Source of the DNA: Spirochaetota bacterium
GTDB lineage: Bacteria > Spirochaetota > Spirochaetia > Treponematales > Rectinemataceae
Reading direction: 5' to 3'
DNA: 6,496 nucleotides
Assembly (NCBI GenBank): GCA_029265255.1
Contig: JAJUJQ010000040.1
Coordinates: 1 to 6,496 of the forward strand
A program made the translations under genes and the position numbers. This document shows positions 1 through 6,496 of the stretch, piece by piece. The number at the start of each line of letters is the position of its first letter. The first letter of the stretch is position 1. A model generated the notes under the pieces. The model was given only the letters and a program-made list of their open reading frames with translations, did not search any database and was not told where the DNA came from.

Positions 1-2084
1 ATGGCCATCTTCAGAGAATTCTCAAGGATGGTGACGATGTTGAGCATCTCCACGCTGGTCCTGGTCTTCCTCGAATAGACCATGAGGTCCTTGATCACGT
101 CCGCCGCGCTCTGGGCATAGCGGATAATATCCTGCGTGTATTCGCGCAAGGGGCTGCCTTCCGCCGTTTCAGGAAGCATGAGGTCAGCGGTGCCCAGGAT
201 TCCCCCGAGCGGGTTGTTGATTTCGTGGGCTATTCCCGACACCAGCGTCCCGATCCCTGCCAGTTTCTCCGACTGAATGAGCTCTTCCTGCAGGCTCTTC
301 TGTTTCGTGACGTCCTGGAAAAACTCTATAAAGGAACCCATAGAGCCTTGCGGCGCGGGGATCGAGTAAAAATTGAGCGCAAAGGTGAGCTGCGTGCGGT
401 CGTCCTGCTTCTCCGAACTGAAGGGCAGCTTCGTGTGGAGGCAGTCTTGGGCAAGACACTCGACACAGGGCCGGTCGCGGTTGAAATATGCCTTATAACA
501 CTTCGAGCCGATCAGCTCTTCCTGCGATTTTTCGAAATATCGCTGCGCCGCGTAGTTCGCCGTGACAATGTTGTAATTGATGTCCTGAATCGAAATCGGC
601 GTGGCGATGCCGTCGAAAAAGGCTTCGAGCTTGTTTCGGCTCAGCGTAAGCTCCTCGTTCGTCTCCTGAAGACGCCTTTGCTGTTGACGCAGGCGTTCGA
701 AACTGATCGCGTTCTCCACGGCGACGGAGGCCTGGTCCGTGAGGAACTGCAGTATCTCGAGGTCGTACTGATTGTAATAGTCTTTCTCGATCCGCGGGCC
801 CAGCACGATAAACCCATTCAGTCTCTCCTTGAATTTCAAAGGGAGCACAAGGCTTGCGGACACTGTCTCATGCGCATCGCCCTTGGTGAGTCTGATCGAG
901 ATGCTCTGCTGAGGAGCATGCTGAATGGTGCGCATTTGGTACGATTGAATGAACTGATCCGTCCTCGGGACAATGACATAATCTTTCGATCCTGATTCCG
1001 CATCTTCTGCGAAGGCGAGCCCCTTAGACGCAATTATTCTAAAATTCCTTGCATTATAATCATTTATAAGCACAAAAGCCCAGTCGAGCTTAAATGTCGA
1101 ATAGACATTGTCGACCGTCAGTTTTGCAAGATCTTCGAGGCTTACGATGGAGGTGAGGTCGGCGGAAAATTTACGCAATTCTTGATAATACAAAAAACTT
1201 TTTCCACCGTATATTCTTTCGAGCAAGGCCTGGGTGGCGGTGCGCAGCGGCGACAAAAAGAGTGAAGACACTATTCCCAGACAGAGCGCCAACAGAATCA
1301 GCTCGGAGAAGGGTATCATCCGGTCGAGCCCAAAAACCGGAATAAAGAAAAACATGTAGATAATGCCAGAAGCGAAGGCGACCAGGATCGTAAGAAAGAT
1401 ATTGAGCACGATGGCCGAATAATGGACGAGCCTATATTTATAGACACTGAAGAAAACGATCACCGCATTTATCGTGGCGGCAAACAGATCGACGGGATAC
1501 CTGCCGAGCGGGGTATAGAGGTTGCTGGCGATCCCCAGCAACATGACGATGACTCCTGCAACGACAAGCCGCAGAGAGCGTTTCAAAAATTTGTCCTTAC
1601 TGTTCCGCAGCTCACGCAGCACAAAGAGTATTGCGAGAAAAAGATAAAAGTACGAGAGCGAATACGCGATGAGCGAGCCTGGGCCAAGCGTATAACGAAA
1701 TTCATTTCCTTCGAAGCCAGCATACGTGACGATTGAACCAGACAGGTTGAGATAGAGAAGCAGAATGTCGATTCCATATCCCAGATACAAAAAATACCTG
1801 TATCGGTTCTTCTCTGTTCTGGCAAAATGGATGAGCGTCGCAAAAACCGTAATCGGGCTACTGAGCAGGCCCACGAGCATCACCCTGTTCCATACGAGCG
1901 GGGTAAAAAGACCCGTGTTGGCGTGCATCATAAAGGAGCCGAAGCTCCAAAGCGCCATGAGCCCCATATATTGGAGAAAGGAGAGGTTGACGCGTTCCTT
2001 CTTGTTGGCCAGGCCAAAAATGATAAAGGGTATATAGATGCAAAACGACAACGCGGGGATGAGCGACGAAACATCCAATATCAT
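1..2084 (-). CDS. Membrane sensor histidine kinase (multi-TM, GAF, PAS, HisKA), C-terminus beyond the window
   Basis: The reading frame is open for 694 codons from the ATG at 2084 to the window edge, so the gene is partial at its 3' end. Residues 1 to about 280 hold some nine hydrophobic segments. The final pair followed by SPLR and [14 protein letters not shown] (about 277-311) matches the familiar seven-TM histidine-kinase N-terminus plus two extra helices. A GAF domain follows at about 305-460, then a short coiled linker, a PAS domain at about 484-600, and a HisKA domain whose H-box reads [13 protein letters not shown] with phospho-acceptor His620. The HATPase domain should lie outside the window. 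The PAS domain carries Cys529, Cys540, Cys543 and Cys548. The start is supported by GGGAG at 2092-2096, seven bases upstream. It is divergent from the methyltransferase/HD-GYP pair, and the response regulator there is the likely phosphotransfer partner (inference). The signal sensed is unknown. Confidence 0.93.
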   Translation of the reverse strand, partial: MILDVSSLIPALSFCIYIPFIIFGLANKKERVNLSFLQYMGLMALWSFGSFMMHANTGLFTPLVWNRVMLVGLLSSPITVFATLIHFARTEKNRYRYFLYLGYGIDILLLYLNLSGSIVTYAGFEGNEFRYTLGPGSLIAYSLSYFYLFLAILFVLRELRNSKDKFLKRSLRLVVAGVIVMLLGIASNLYTPLGRYPVDLFAATINAVIVFFSVYKYRLVHYSAIVLNIFLTILVAFASGIIYMFFFIPVFGLDRMIPFSELILLALCLGIVSSLFLSPLRTATQALLERIYGGKSFLYYQELRKFSADLTSIVSLEDLAKLTVDNVYSTFKLDWAFVLINDYNARNFRIIASKGLAFAEDAESGSKDYVIVPRTDQFIQSYQMRTIQHAPQQSISIRLTKGDAHETVSASLVLPLKFKERLNGFIVLGPRIEKDYYNQYDLEILQFLTDQASVAVENAISFERLRQQQRRLQETNEELTLSRNKLEAFFDGIATPISIQDINYNIVTANYAAQRYFEKSQEELIGSKCYKAYFNRDRPCVECLAQDCLHTKLPFSSEKQDDRTQLTFALNFYSIPAPQGSMGSFIEFFQDVTKQKSLQEELIQSEKLAGIGTLVSGIAHEINNPLGGILGTADLMLPETAEGSPLREYTQDIIRYAQSAADVIKDLMVYSRKTRTSVEMLNIVTILENSLKMA

Positions 2085-2154
2085 CGAGGTGCTCCCGTCC
2101 AATACGTGATGTATATGGAAAATTAATGAATACTATAGCATAGTAGTACGTGGA
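2085..2154. promoter_or_regulatory. Divergent intergenic region with a 15-bp dyad
   Basis: This 70-base, AT-rich gap separates two divergent genes and must carry, or adjoin, the promoters for both unless transcription starts inside a gene. The clearest element is a perfect inverted repeat, TACTAT-AGC-ATAGTA, at 2131-2145. TATAGC (plus strand) and TATAGT (minus strand) inside it resemble -10 hexamers, but I found no convincing -35 at proper spacing on either strand. The kinase Shine-Dalgarno site GGGAG lies at 2092-2096 on the minus strand. Upstream of the methyltransferase ATG at 2155 there is no good Shine-Dalgarno site. Confidence 0.45.
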
Positions 2155-2697
2155 ATGGTATCCATTATCTCTATTTTCTTCGGTTTTATACTCCTTGTGC
2201 TCGCAGAGCTGTCGTCCGCGCGCGGCAGAAGACCAGTGCTCGCGGCCCTCCAGGTTCCTGGGTACACGCTCATAGCCCTTGGGATGCTGTGCGCGCTTCT
2301 CGGAAGCGAACAGACCATGCAGGTGTCGAAAGGTGTGCGCATGGTCTGCTTGGGACTGGCCATCGCAGGCGGAGGGATGTTGGTGTGGACTGTATTTTTG
2401 GAAATTCCGCTCGGCGTAAAAAGATATAAGGTGGCGGCAGGCCACGTCTATGCGCACGGGAGTTACGCTTGGTGCAGGCATCCGGGATTCTGGTGTTTCT
2501 TGCTCTTTTCGGTGGGGTTTGGCCTTTGGTCCAACAATTCTCTCGTTTTGATCGGGTTTTCGACTGCGAATGCCCTGAATCTACTTCTCATTTTATTACA
2601 AGATCAGTATACTTTTCCCACGCAGTTTGTGGACTACCGCGAATATGCAAAGAAGGTGCCTTTTCTTGTGCCTCGCTTCAAGAAACAGCACCGATGA
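2155..2697 (+). CDS. Isoprenylcysteine carboxyl methyltransferase-like integral membrane protein
   Basis: This 180-residue protein has about five hydrophobic segments (roughly 2-18, 30-50, 60-85, 108-125 and 127-148). The C-terminal part resembles the ICMT / phospholipid methyltransferase fold, with GSYAWCRHPGFW (Arg108-His109-Pro110) and an ending DYREYAKKVPFLVPR at 160-174. Known family members use S-adenosylmethionine to methylate prenylcysteine or lipid substrates in the membrane. The substrate here is unknown. The acidic pair usual after the last helix (often EE) is replaced by Gln149-Asp150, followed by a Phe-Pro pair, so this is a divergent subfamily and catalysis is not assured. ATG 2155 is the first usable start: the frame is closed by a TAG just upstream. 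No strong ribosome site precedes it. Its stop overlaps a possible start of the HD-GYP regulator, indicating one transcript. Confidence 0.82.
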   Translation: MVSIISIFFGFILLVLAELSSARGRRPVLAALQVPGYTLIALGMLCALLGSEQTMQVSKGVRMVCLGLAIAGGGMLVWTVFLEIPLGVKRYKVAAGHVYAHGSYAWCRHPGFWCFLLFSVGFGLWSNNSLVLIGFSTANALNLLLILLQDQYTFPTQFVDYREYAKKVPFLVPRFKKQHR

Positions 2698-2717
2698 CCT
2701 GTGTGGCTGGAAATTGG

Positions 2718-3824
2718 ATGGATACTGATCAAAAACGAACTGTGCTTGTGGTCGAAGATGATGCATCGATGCAAAAAGTGCTTTCCTTAAGTATGCAGAA
2801 GATAGGCCTCGAGTGTGCGATTGCAAAAAACGGCCTCGAGGCGATCGACCTCCTCGAGAGCGGCGACGTCGCTCCCGACGCTATCTTGCTCGACATTCGC
2901 ATGCCGGTCATGTCGGGGCTGGTGGCGCTGCCCAAGATACGGGCCCTTCTTCCCACCGTGCCTGTCATAATGCTCACGGCCTTCGGCGATCTTGAGACCG
3001 GCCTCGCCGCCATGAAAGCCGGCGCCTTCGATTACCTGGTCAAGCCGAGTTCTCTCGAAAAGATACGAGAAGCCCTTGAAAAAGCCTTCTCCTACCGTGA
3101 CATCATGGAGATGAAGGCAGAAGAAGAACGAAAAATGGCACAGCGCCGCCTCGAGCTCGAAAAACAGGTGGAATCGAGCTATCAGGAACTTGGCGATGTA
3201 TATAAAAAACTGAAGAAAATAAACTTGCAGACCGCCTACGCCCTCGCTGAAACCATCGAGGCCAAAGACCGCTATACCCAGGGCCACTACGAACGCGTCC
3301 GCTGGCTGAGCTCCCTCATCGGGAAAACCATGCGCCTCTCCGACGAGGAGATTGAACAGCTTGAATACGCCGCACTCCTCCACGATATTGGGAAAATCGG
3401 TATTCCCGACAGCATCCTCAACAAGGAAGGACCTCTCGACGAGAAAGAACGCCACATCATCCGCATGCACCCCATCATCGGCGCGCAAATTCTTTCAACC
3501 GTAGAATTCTTCAAGAGGGCGGCGGCCGCGGTCCGGCACCACCACGAGCGATGGGATGGCAAGGGCTATCCTGACGGCGTTGAAGGCGAGAGGATCGATC
3601 ATCTGGCGAGAATCATCGCGCTCGCGGATACTTTCGATGCGATGGCCACCTCGCGTGCCTACCGTACTGCGCTCAGCTTCGACGAGGTTGTCCAGGAAAT
3701 CCACAGGATGCGCGGCACACAGTTCGCGCCCGATGTAGTCGATGTATTCTTTGCGGCAGGACTGGATACGGCGTACTTCAAAAAGCTTCAGGAAGAGACC
3801 GACAAGAAGAAAGACAAATCGTAG
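2718..3824 (+). CDS. Response regulator with HD-GYP domain, predicted cyclic-di-GMP phosphodiesterase
   Basis: The 368-residue product has a receiver domain (about 8-125) with acidic pocket Asp14-Asp15, phospho-acceptor Asp59, Thr87 and Lys109. A charged helical linker (about 131-170) joins it to an HD-GYP domain (about 172-360). The catalytic motifs look complete: HD at His222-Asp223 in LLHDIGKIGIP, His251 in MHPIIGA, HHERWDGKGYP at 275-285, and Asp304 in ALADTFDAM. HD-GYP proteins hydrolyse cyclic-di-GMP to pGpG or GMP in the cytoplasm, so this should be an active, phosphorylation-controlled phosphodiesterase (inference). Two starts are plausible. ATG 2718 puts the usual short lead before VLVVEDD. 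ATG 2694 would add eight residues and overlap the upstream stop as ATGA. Neither has a strong Shine-Dalgarno site. The frame continues open further upstream to 2469, but that part overlaps the methyltransferase and is not coding. Confidence 0.93.
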   Translation: MDTDQKRTVLVVEDDASMQKVLSLSMQKIGLECAIAKNGLEAIDLLESGDVAPDAILLDIRMPVMSGLVALPKIRALLPTVPVIMLTAFGDLETGLAAMKAGAFDYLVKPSSLEKIREALEKAFSYRDIMEMKAEEERKMAQRRLELEKQVESSYQELGDVYKKLKKINLQTAYALAETIEAKDRYTQGHYERVRWLSSLIGKTMRLSDEEIEQLEYAALLHDIGKIGIPDSILNKEGPLDEKERHIIRMHPIIGAQILSTVEFFKRAAAAVRHHHERWDGKGYPDGVEGERIDHLARIIALADTFDAMATSRAYRTALSFDEVVQEIHRMRGTQFAPDVVDVFFAAGLDTAYFKKLQEETDKKKDKS

Positions 3825-3864
3825 ATGCACATGCGGCGGCCTGCAAAAGCCCGGCCTACAAAGC
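3825..3864. other. Convergent intergenic gap, weak imperfect hairpin
   Basis: The 40 bases between the stop of the HD-GYP regulator and the stop of the tonB-like gene contain a possible hairpin at 3838-3856. GGCC pairs with GGCC and GC pairs with GC around an AAAA loop, with an unpaired T opposite CC. No T-run follows on either strand, so it is not a standard intrinsic terminator. It may still slow or separate the two converging transcripts. Confidence 0.25.
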
Positions 3865-4926
3865 TCAGAAACGATATACAAAGCGCCCTTGAATGGTCTC
3901 TCCGGTCTTGTTCCAGAAGGAGGCCCGCTTAAAGCCATAGAGCACGGCTGCGTCGATGTCGGGGTCCCCGGAGGACTGCAGCAGCTCCACGCCTCGCAGC
4001 TGTCGGTCCTTGGTGACCGAAAATCCTATCACCACGGGATTCAGCGTGCGACCGGCCTTGTAGTCTGCCTGCTCCACCTTGTAGCCCGCATCTTCGAGCA
4101 TCTCCCAGAGTTTTTCCCGGACTTCGAGAGGAACGGGATTCGTGAGGCGGTACGCGTTGCCGCTTTTGGTATAATAGTTGAGAAAAGCCCGTTTGCGGGA
4201 TTCGGCAGAGTATACCAAGGTGTTCGGTGGAATCACCTCATCGGGGATGGCGTTGAAGAGTTCTGCGGAGACAATGGACGGCAGAGGCATGCTCAAATAG
4301 ATCGGCACATAGAGGCTCTGTCCGACCGTTTCGGACGAGCCACCGAGCGTCGTTTCCACGGTGTTCCCTTTTTCGGCCTTCGTGATGCGCACGGCCTCGC
4401 CCGTGCCCCAGGGCACTTGTCCCTCCCCCGGGGACAAAACCGAGGATTCGCTCGAGCTCACGCGAGACCCTGGCCCCCGTTCGCCGGGGGTCCACGGAGT
4501 GGCAGGCTCCTGTGGCGCAGAGGGAGAGGTCTGCGCGGTGGGCGCCACCTGTTCTGGCGCCGGCACAGACGCAACGGAGGACGGGGCGGGTTGCGTGGAA
4601 GGCGCGACGGATGGTCCTGGAGACGCCGACTTCCCTGCTCTCTGTGTCTTCTGTGTGGGCGCAGGCTGAGGCGGCGGAGCTGGTTTTTCTGCGACCACTT
4701 CAGGCGCCTTCATTTCCACCGGAGAACCTCTGCCCACATCGTTGGCAACCGGCCCTTGAATGTTGACGATCAGGGTTTTGTTGCTGAAATCCAAGCTCTC
4801 GGGATGGAAGAGGTCGAACAGGTAGGCGGCGCCGAAAAGCAGGCCGTATGTTCCGAGCGCAAGGGTATACGCGAGCATGGTCCGTTTTCGCTGTTCCCGC
4901 TCGGCGTAGGTGAGGCTCCCGGTCAT
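3865..4926 (-). CDS. TonB-like energy transducer
   Basis: This 353-residue protein has a short basic cytoplasmic start, one membrane helix at about 17-37, a long Pro/Ser/Ala-rich periplasmic linker (about 80-200, with PAPPPQPAPTQ) and a C-terminal TonB-type domain in the last hundred or so residues. That domain carries GFSVTKDRQLRGVELLQSSG, then a conserved Asp-Ala-Ala-type helix and the ending GRFVYRF. TonB proteins carry proton-motive energy from ExbB-ExbD across the periplasm to outer-membrane receptors. Unlike E. coli TonB, the membrane helix has no histidine. The ATG at 4926 overlaps the exbD stop as ATGA and has AAGGTGG four bases upstream (4931-4937), so translation is probably coupled. 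A TolA-like role is possible, but no tolB or pal is in view. Confidence 0.85.
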   Translation of the reverse strand: MTGSLTYAEREQRKRTMLAYTLALGTYGLLFGAAYLFDLFHPESLDFSNKTLIVNIQGPVANDVGRGSPVEMKAPEVVAEKPAPPPQPAPTQKTQRAGKSASPGPSVAPSTQPAPSSVASVPAPEQVAPTAQTSPSAPQEPATPWTPGERGPGSRVSSSESSVLSPGEGQVPWGTGEAVRITKAEKGNTVETTLGGSSETVGQSLYVPIYLSMPLPSIVSAELFNAIPDEVIPPNTLVYSAESRKRAFLNYYTKSGNAYRLTNPVPLEVREKLWEMLEDAGYKVEQADYKAGRTLNPVVIGFSVTKDRQLRGVELLQSSGDPDIDAAVLYGFKRASFWNKTGETIQGRFVYRF

Positions 4927-5339
4927 CGCACCACCTTGTCTTTTCGCGTGATGAGGCCGACATTCTCGACGCCGTTCAGCCGCAGCGCGTCGAGTACGGA
5001 TATGATCAGCTGATATTCAGCGCCTGCGCGCCCCTCGAGCACTGCTCGAATCTGCTTGGCGTCGGAACCGCTCACGCGCTTGCGCAAAATCGGCTCGAGG
5101 CCGGCAAGGTCAGTCTTTGTCTTATCGACGTATATCTCGTTCTGTGACACGACGACCACCCTCAGCTCCGGAGTGGCGATGGACTGGGCCGTCTGGGAAG
5201 CAGGCAACTGCAGGATGATGCCGGGCGAAGTCTTGAACGTCGTGGTGATCATAAAGAAGATCACCAGCTGAAGGATAATGTCGATCAGGGGCGTCAGGTC
5301 GAAGTTGATCTTCGGGGAAACCTTCCGGGTGCGGTCCAT
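4923..5339 (-). CDS. exbD: ExbD/TolR family biopolymer transport protein
   Basis: The 138-residue product has a short cytoplasmic N-terminus, a single membrane helix beginning DLTPLIDIILQLVIFFMI, and a periplasmic domain of about 95 residues. Asp20 in the helix corresponds to the proton-carrying Asp25 of E. coli ExbD. The periplasmic part ends in the family pattern YQLIISVLDALRLNGVENVG, but the usual acidic residue in the preceding I-x-A-D type strand is missing (LEGRAGAEY here). Two adjacent ATGs exist, at 5342 and 5339. AAGGAGG at 5344-5350 is one base from the first and four from the second, so the second is preferred. That gives a TGATG overlap with exbB. The choice of ExbD over TolR rests on the TonB-like neighbour. 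Confidence 0.9.
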   Translation of the reverse strand: MDRTRKVSPKINFDLTPLIDIILQLVIFFMITTTFKTSPGIILQLPASQTAQSIATPELRVVVVSQNEIYVDKTKTDLAGLEPILRKRVSGSDAKQIRAVLEGRAGAEYQLIISVLDALRLNGVENVGLITRKDKVVR

Positions 5340-5992
5340 CATGCCTCCTTTGAGGCTTTGGTTTCAACCTTGCCAGCCTCTTTTTCATTGTAACTCCCGA
5401 TGAGATTCACGAGGCTGTTCACCTGCGTTTCGAGGCGGGTCAGGATGAAGTTCACCTTCGAGGAAAAGTAATTGTAGACAAGGATAATCGGAATTGCGAC
5501 GACGAGGCCGCCGACGGTGGTGATCAGAGCCTCCGACACACCATTTGCCAGTGCAGCAGGATCGCTCACTGCGCCGAACTTGCCGAGCACGCCGAATGCC
5601 TTCATAGTGCCGGTGACGGTTCCGAGAAGACCGAGCAGCGTTGAAACATTGGAGATCGTACCGAGGGCTGTAAGCCCCCGCTCGAGATTCACCGCCTCCA
5701 GCGACGCGGCGTCCTTGAGGAGCTCACGCTGCAGGTATTCGGGCAGATTCCTGTTTTCTATGCCCACTTTGAGCAGGGTCGAAAATGGCGACACATTCTG
5801 ATCGCATATTGCCAATGCCTCGGAGTAATGGCCTTCCATTAGACTCGTCTTGATGCGGAGGAAAAGTTTCTCCTCGTCGATCGAAATGCGTCGGAAATAC
5901 AGCAGGCGCTCGATGATAATCGCAAGCGCAACCACCGAGAGCGCCATGATGATCCAGAGGACGAGTCCTCCTTTGACGATAAAATCTAACAT
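5339..5992 (-). CDS. exbB: MotA/TolQ/ExbB family proton channel protein
   Basis: The 217-residue inner-membrane protein has three membrane helices at about 8-30, 115-135 and 158-178, with a cytoplasmic domain between the first two. The family motif GLLGTVTGTMKAF (about 121-133) ends the second helix, and SEALITTVGGLVVAIP (from about 153) forms the third. Glu154 and Thr158/Thr159 match the pore-lining Glu and Thr of ExbB/TolQ. With ExbD it forms the proton-driven stator that energises the TonB-like protein. ATG 5992 is chosen because AAGGAG (5998-6003) lies five bases upstream. The in-frame GTG at 5998 would use the last G of that site and is unlikely. It lies 49 bases after purB on the same strand and may be read from that transcript. 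Confidence 0.92.
   Translation of the reverse strand: MLDFIVKGGLVLWIIMALSVVALAIIIERLLYFRRISIDEEKLFLRIKTSLMEGHYSEALAICDQNVSPFSTLLKVGIENRNLPEYLQRELLKDAASLEAVNLERGLTALGTISNVSTLLGLLGTVTGTMKAFGVLGKFGAVSDPAALANGVSEALITTVGGLVVAIPIILVYNYFSSKVNFILTRLETQVNSLVNLIGSYNEKEAGKVETKASKEA
5344..5350 (-). promoter_or_regulatory. Shine-Dalgarno site of exbD, inside the end of exbB
   Basis: AAGGAGG is a near-perfect anti-16S match and also encodes the Lys-Glu-Ala end of ExbB. Its distance favours the second of two tandem ATGs (5339) as the exbD start. The location inside the upstream gene fits translational coupling. Confidence 0.7.
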
Positions 5993-5997
5993 GTCCA

Positions 5998-6003
5998 CTC
6001 CTT
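5998..6003 (-). promoter_or_regulatory. Shine-Dalgarno site of exbB
   Basis: AAGGAG lies five bases before ATG 5992. It overlaps the alternative GTG start at 5998 and so argues against it. Confidence 0.75.
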
Positions 6004-6041
6004 GCTATAAATATCAACACTTAAAAAATATATCGCTCAAT

Positions 6042-6496
6042 TCAAAGTTCATCTAAGGCGAGCTTGAGGCATCGTGCCGCAGTCGCTCGTGCCCGCCTTT
6101 CGGCCGCTCCTATATAAGTATCGACATCAAAGAGCGTTTCGATAGCATCGGAAGATAGTCTCGAAGCAAAAAATTCGTCGGATTGCACCAATGACTTGAG
6201 GGGATTGGGCTTTCCATCACGGACCGCGGTCCAGGCGAGCATCGCCAGGTCGCGCAGCCGCTCGTGCGCCTTTTGGCGGTCCGTTCCACCTTTGCCGAGC
6301 GCCATGAGCACTCGCTCCGTCGCGGCAAAAGGGGCATAGGTTTCCACAGTGCGGTGGATGGCCTGCTCATCGATCGCCTGACCCTCCACAACCTTGCGCA
6401 TGGTGATCACCAGCTCGTCCGCGGCAAGGAAGGCTTCAGGCAGGATGATTCGCCTATTGGCCGAATCGTCGAGGGTGCGCTCGAGGCCTGACAGGG
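6042..6496 (-). CDS. purB: Adenylosuccinate lyase, C-terminal part (5' end beyond the window)
   Basis: About 150 C-terminal residues are visible, in frame from base 6494 to the TGA at 6042-6044. The segment ERTLDDSANRRIILPEAFLA, followed by PFAATERVLMALGKGG and then a helical tail, matches the C-terminal domain of adenylosuccinate lyase. It looks closer to the animal-type enzyme, which has ERTLDDSANRR and a similar PFMATE segment, than to the short Bacillus-type one. The enzyme cleaves SAICAR and adenylosuccinate, releasing fumarate, in purine synthesis. The SSxMPxKxNP catalytic loop lies outside the window. The protein ends at ALDEL, with no odd extension. No terminator hairpin follows in the 49 bases before exbB, only a run of six T on the transcribed sense strand, so readthrough into exbB is likely. 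Confidence 0.9.
   Translation of the reverse strand, partial: LSGLERTLDDSANRRIILPEAFLAADELVITMRKVVEGQAIDEQAIHRTVETYAPFAATERVLMALGKGGTDRQKAHERLRDLAMLAWTAVRDGKPNPLKSLVQSDEFFASRLSSDAIETLFDVDTYIGAAERRARATAARCLKLALDEL

Noticed and set aside
225..995. Plus-strand open frame of 256 codons
   Set aside because: It is antisense to the PAS/GAF/HisKA part of the kinase, whose motifs are clear, and it has no recognisable domain.
2102..2114. ATAC-GTGAT-GTAT small inverted repeat
   Set aside because: Four-base arms are expected by chance in an AT-rich gap.
2469..2717. N-terminal extension of the HD-GYP regulator back to 2469
   Set aside because: It overlaps the methyltransferase in another frame, and the receiver domain needs only a few residues before its first strand. 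The start at 2718 (or 2694) is far more likely.
2787..3488. Minus-strand open frame of 233 codons
   Set aside because: It is antisense to the receiver and HD-GYP domains, which have complete motifs. It is a shadow frame.
4420..4440. CCCCGGGG-centred inverted repeat in the tonB-like gene
   Set aside because: The arms are short and imperfect, they lie within the Pro/Gly linker coding sequence, and no T-run or other signal accompanies them.
3742..5013. Long plus-strand open frame of 423 codons
   Set aside because: It lies antisense to exbD and the tonB-like gene, which have clear domains and ribosome sites. Its product is Arg/Gly-rich low complexity and matches no recognisable family. It is a by-product of high-GC codon use.
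6004..6041. Possible promoter for exbB (TTGAGC followed by an AT-rich stretch)
   Set aside because: At 17-base spacing the downstream hexamer is TTGATA, a poor -10 match, and other spacings are no better. The AT-rich gap may contain a promoter, but I cannot point to one.

Overview
This window is dense protein-coding DNA of moderately high GC from a diderm (Gram-negative type) bacterium. That reading rests on an ExbB/ExbD/TonB set, which only makes sense with an outer membrane, and on consistent Shine-Dalgarno sites. The phylum cannot be fixed from the sequence. A spirochaete or a deltaproteobacterium-like lineage is a guess from gene style only. There are six genes, no stretch over 100 bases without a gene, and no RNA gene, insertion sequence, CRISPR array or phage sign.

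Left half (1-3824): a signalling locus read outward from a 70-base AT-rich intergenic region. To the left, on the minus strand, is a large membrane sensor histidine kinase: a multi-TM N-terminus, then GAF, PAS and HisKA. It runs off the window edge before its ATPase domain. To the right, on the plus strand, are a five-TM isoprenylcysteine methyltransferase-like protein and a response regulator with a complete HD-GYP domain, predicted to be a cyclic-di-GMP phosphodiesterase. The kinase and regulator probably form a two-component pair that lowers cyclic-di-GMP in response to an unknown signal. The membrane methyltransferase, tightly linked to the regulator, is the unexplained member. A perfect 6-3-6 inverted repeat lies 9 bases before its start codon.

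Right half (3865-6496): a minus-strand run. The C-terminal third of adenylosuccinate lyase (purB) is followed, 49 bases on, by exbB, exbD and a tonB-like gene. These three are joined by stop/start overlaps (TGATG and ATGA) and so are probably translationally coupled. The products form an inner-membrane proton-driven motor (ExbB-ExbD) with a TonB-like shaft that passes energy to outer-membrane transporters not seen here. The TonB-like and ExbD proteins depart from the enterobacterial models at residues usually considered important.

The two halves converge at 3825-3864, where only a weak imperfect hairpin is visible. The points most worth a second look are the kinase / methyltransferase / HD-GYP cassette, the cysteine cluster in the kinase PAS domain, the dyad in the divergent promoter region, and the TonB membrane helix without histidine.
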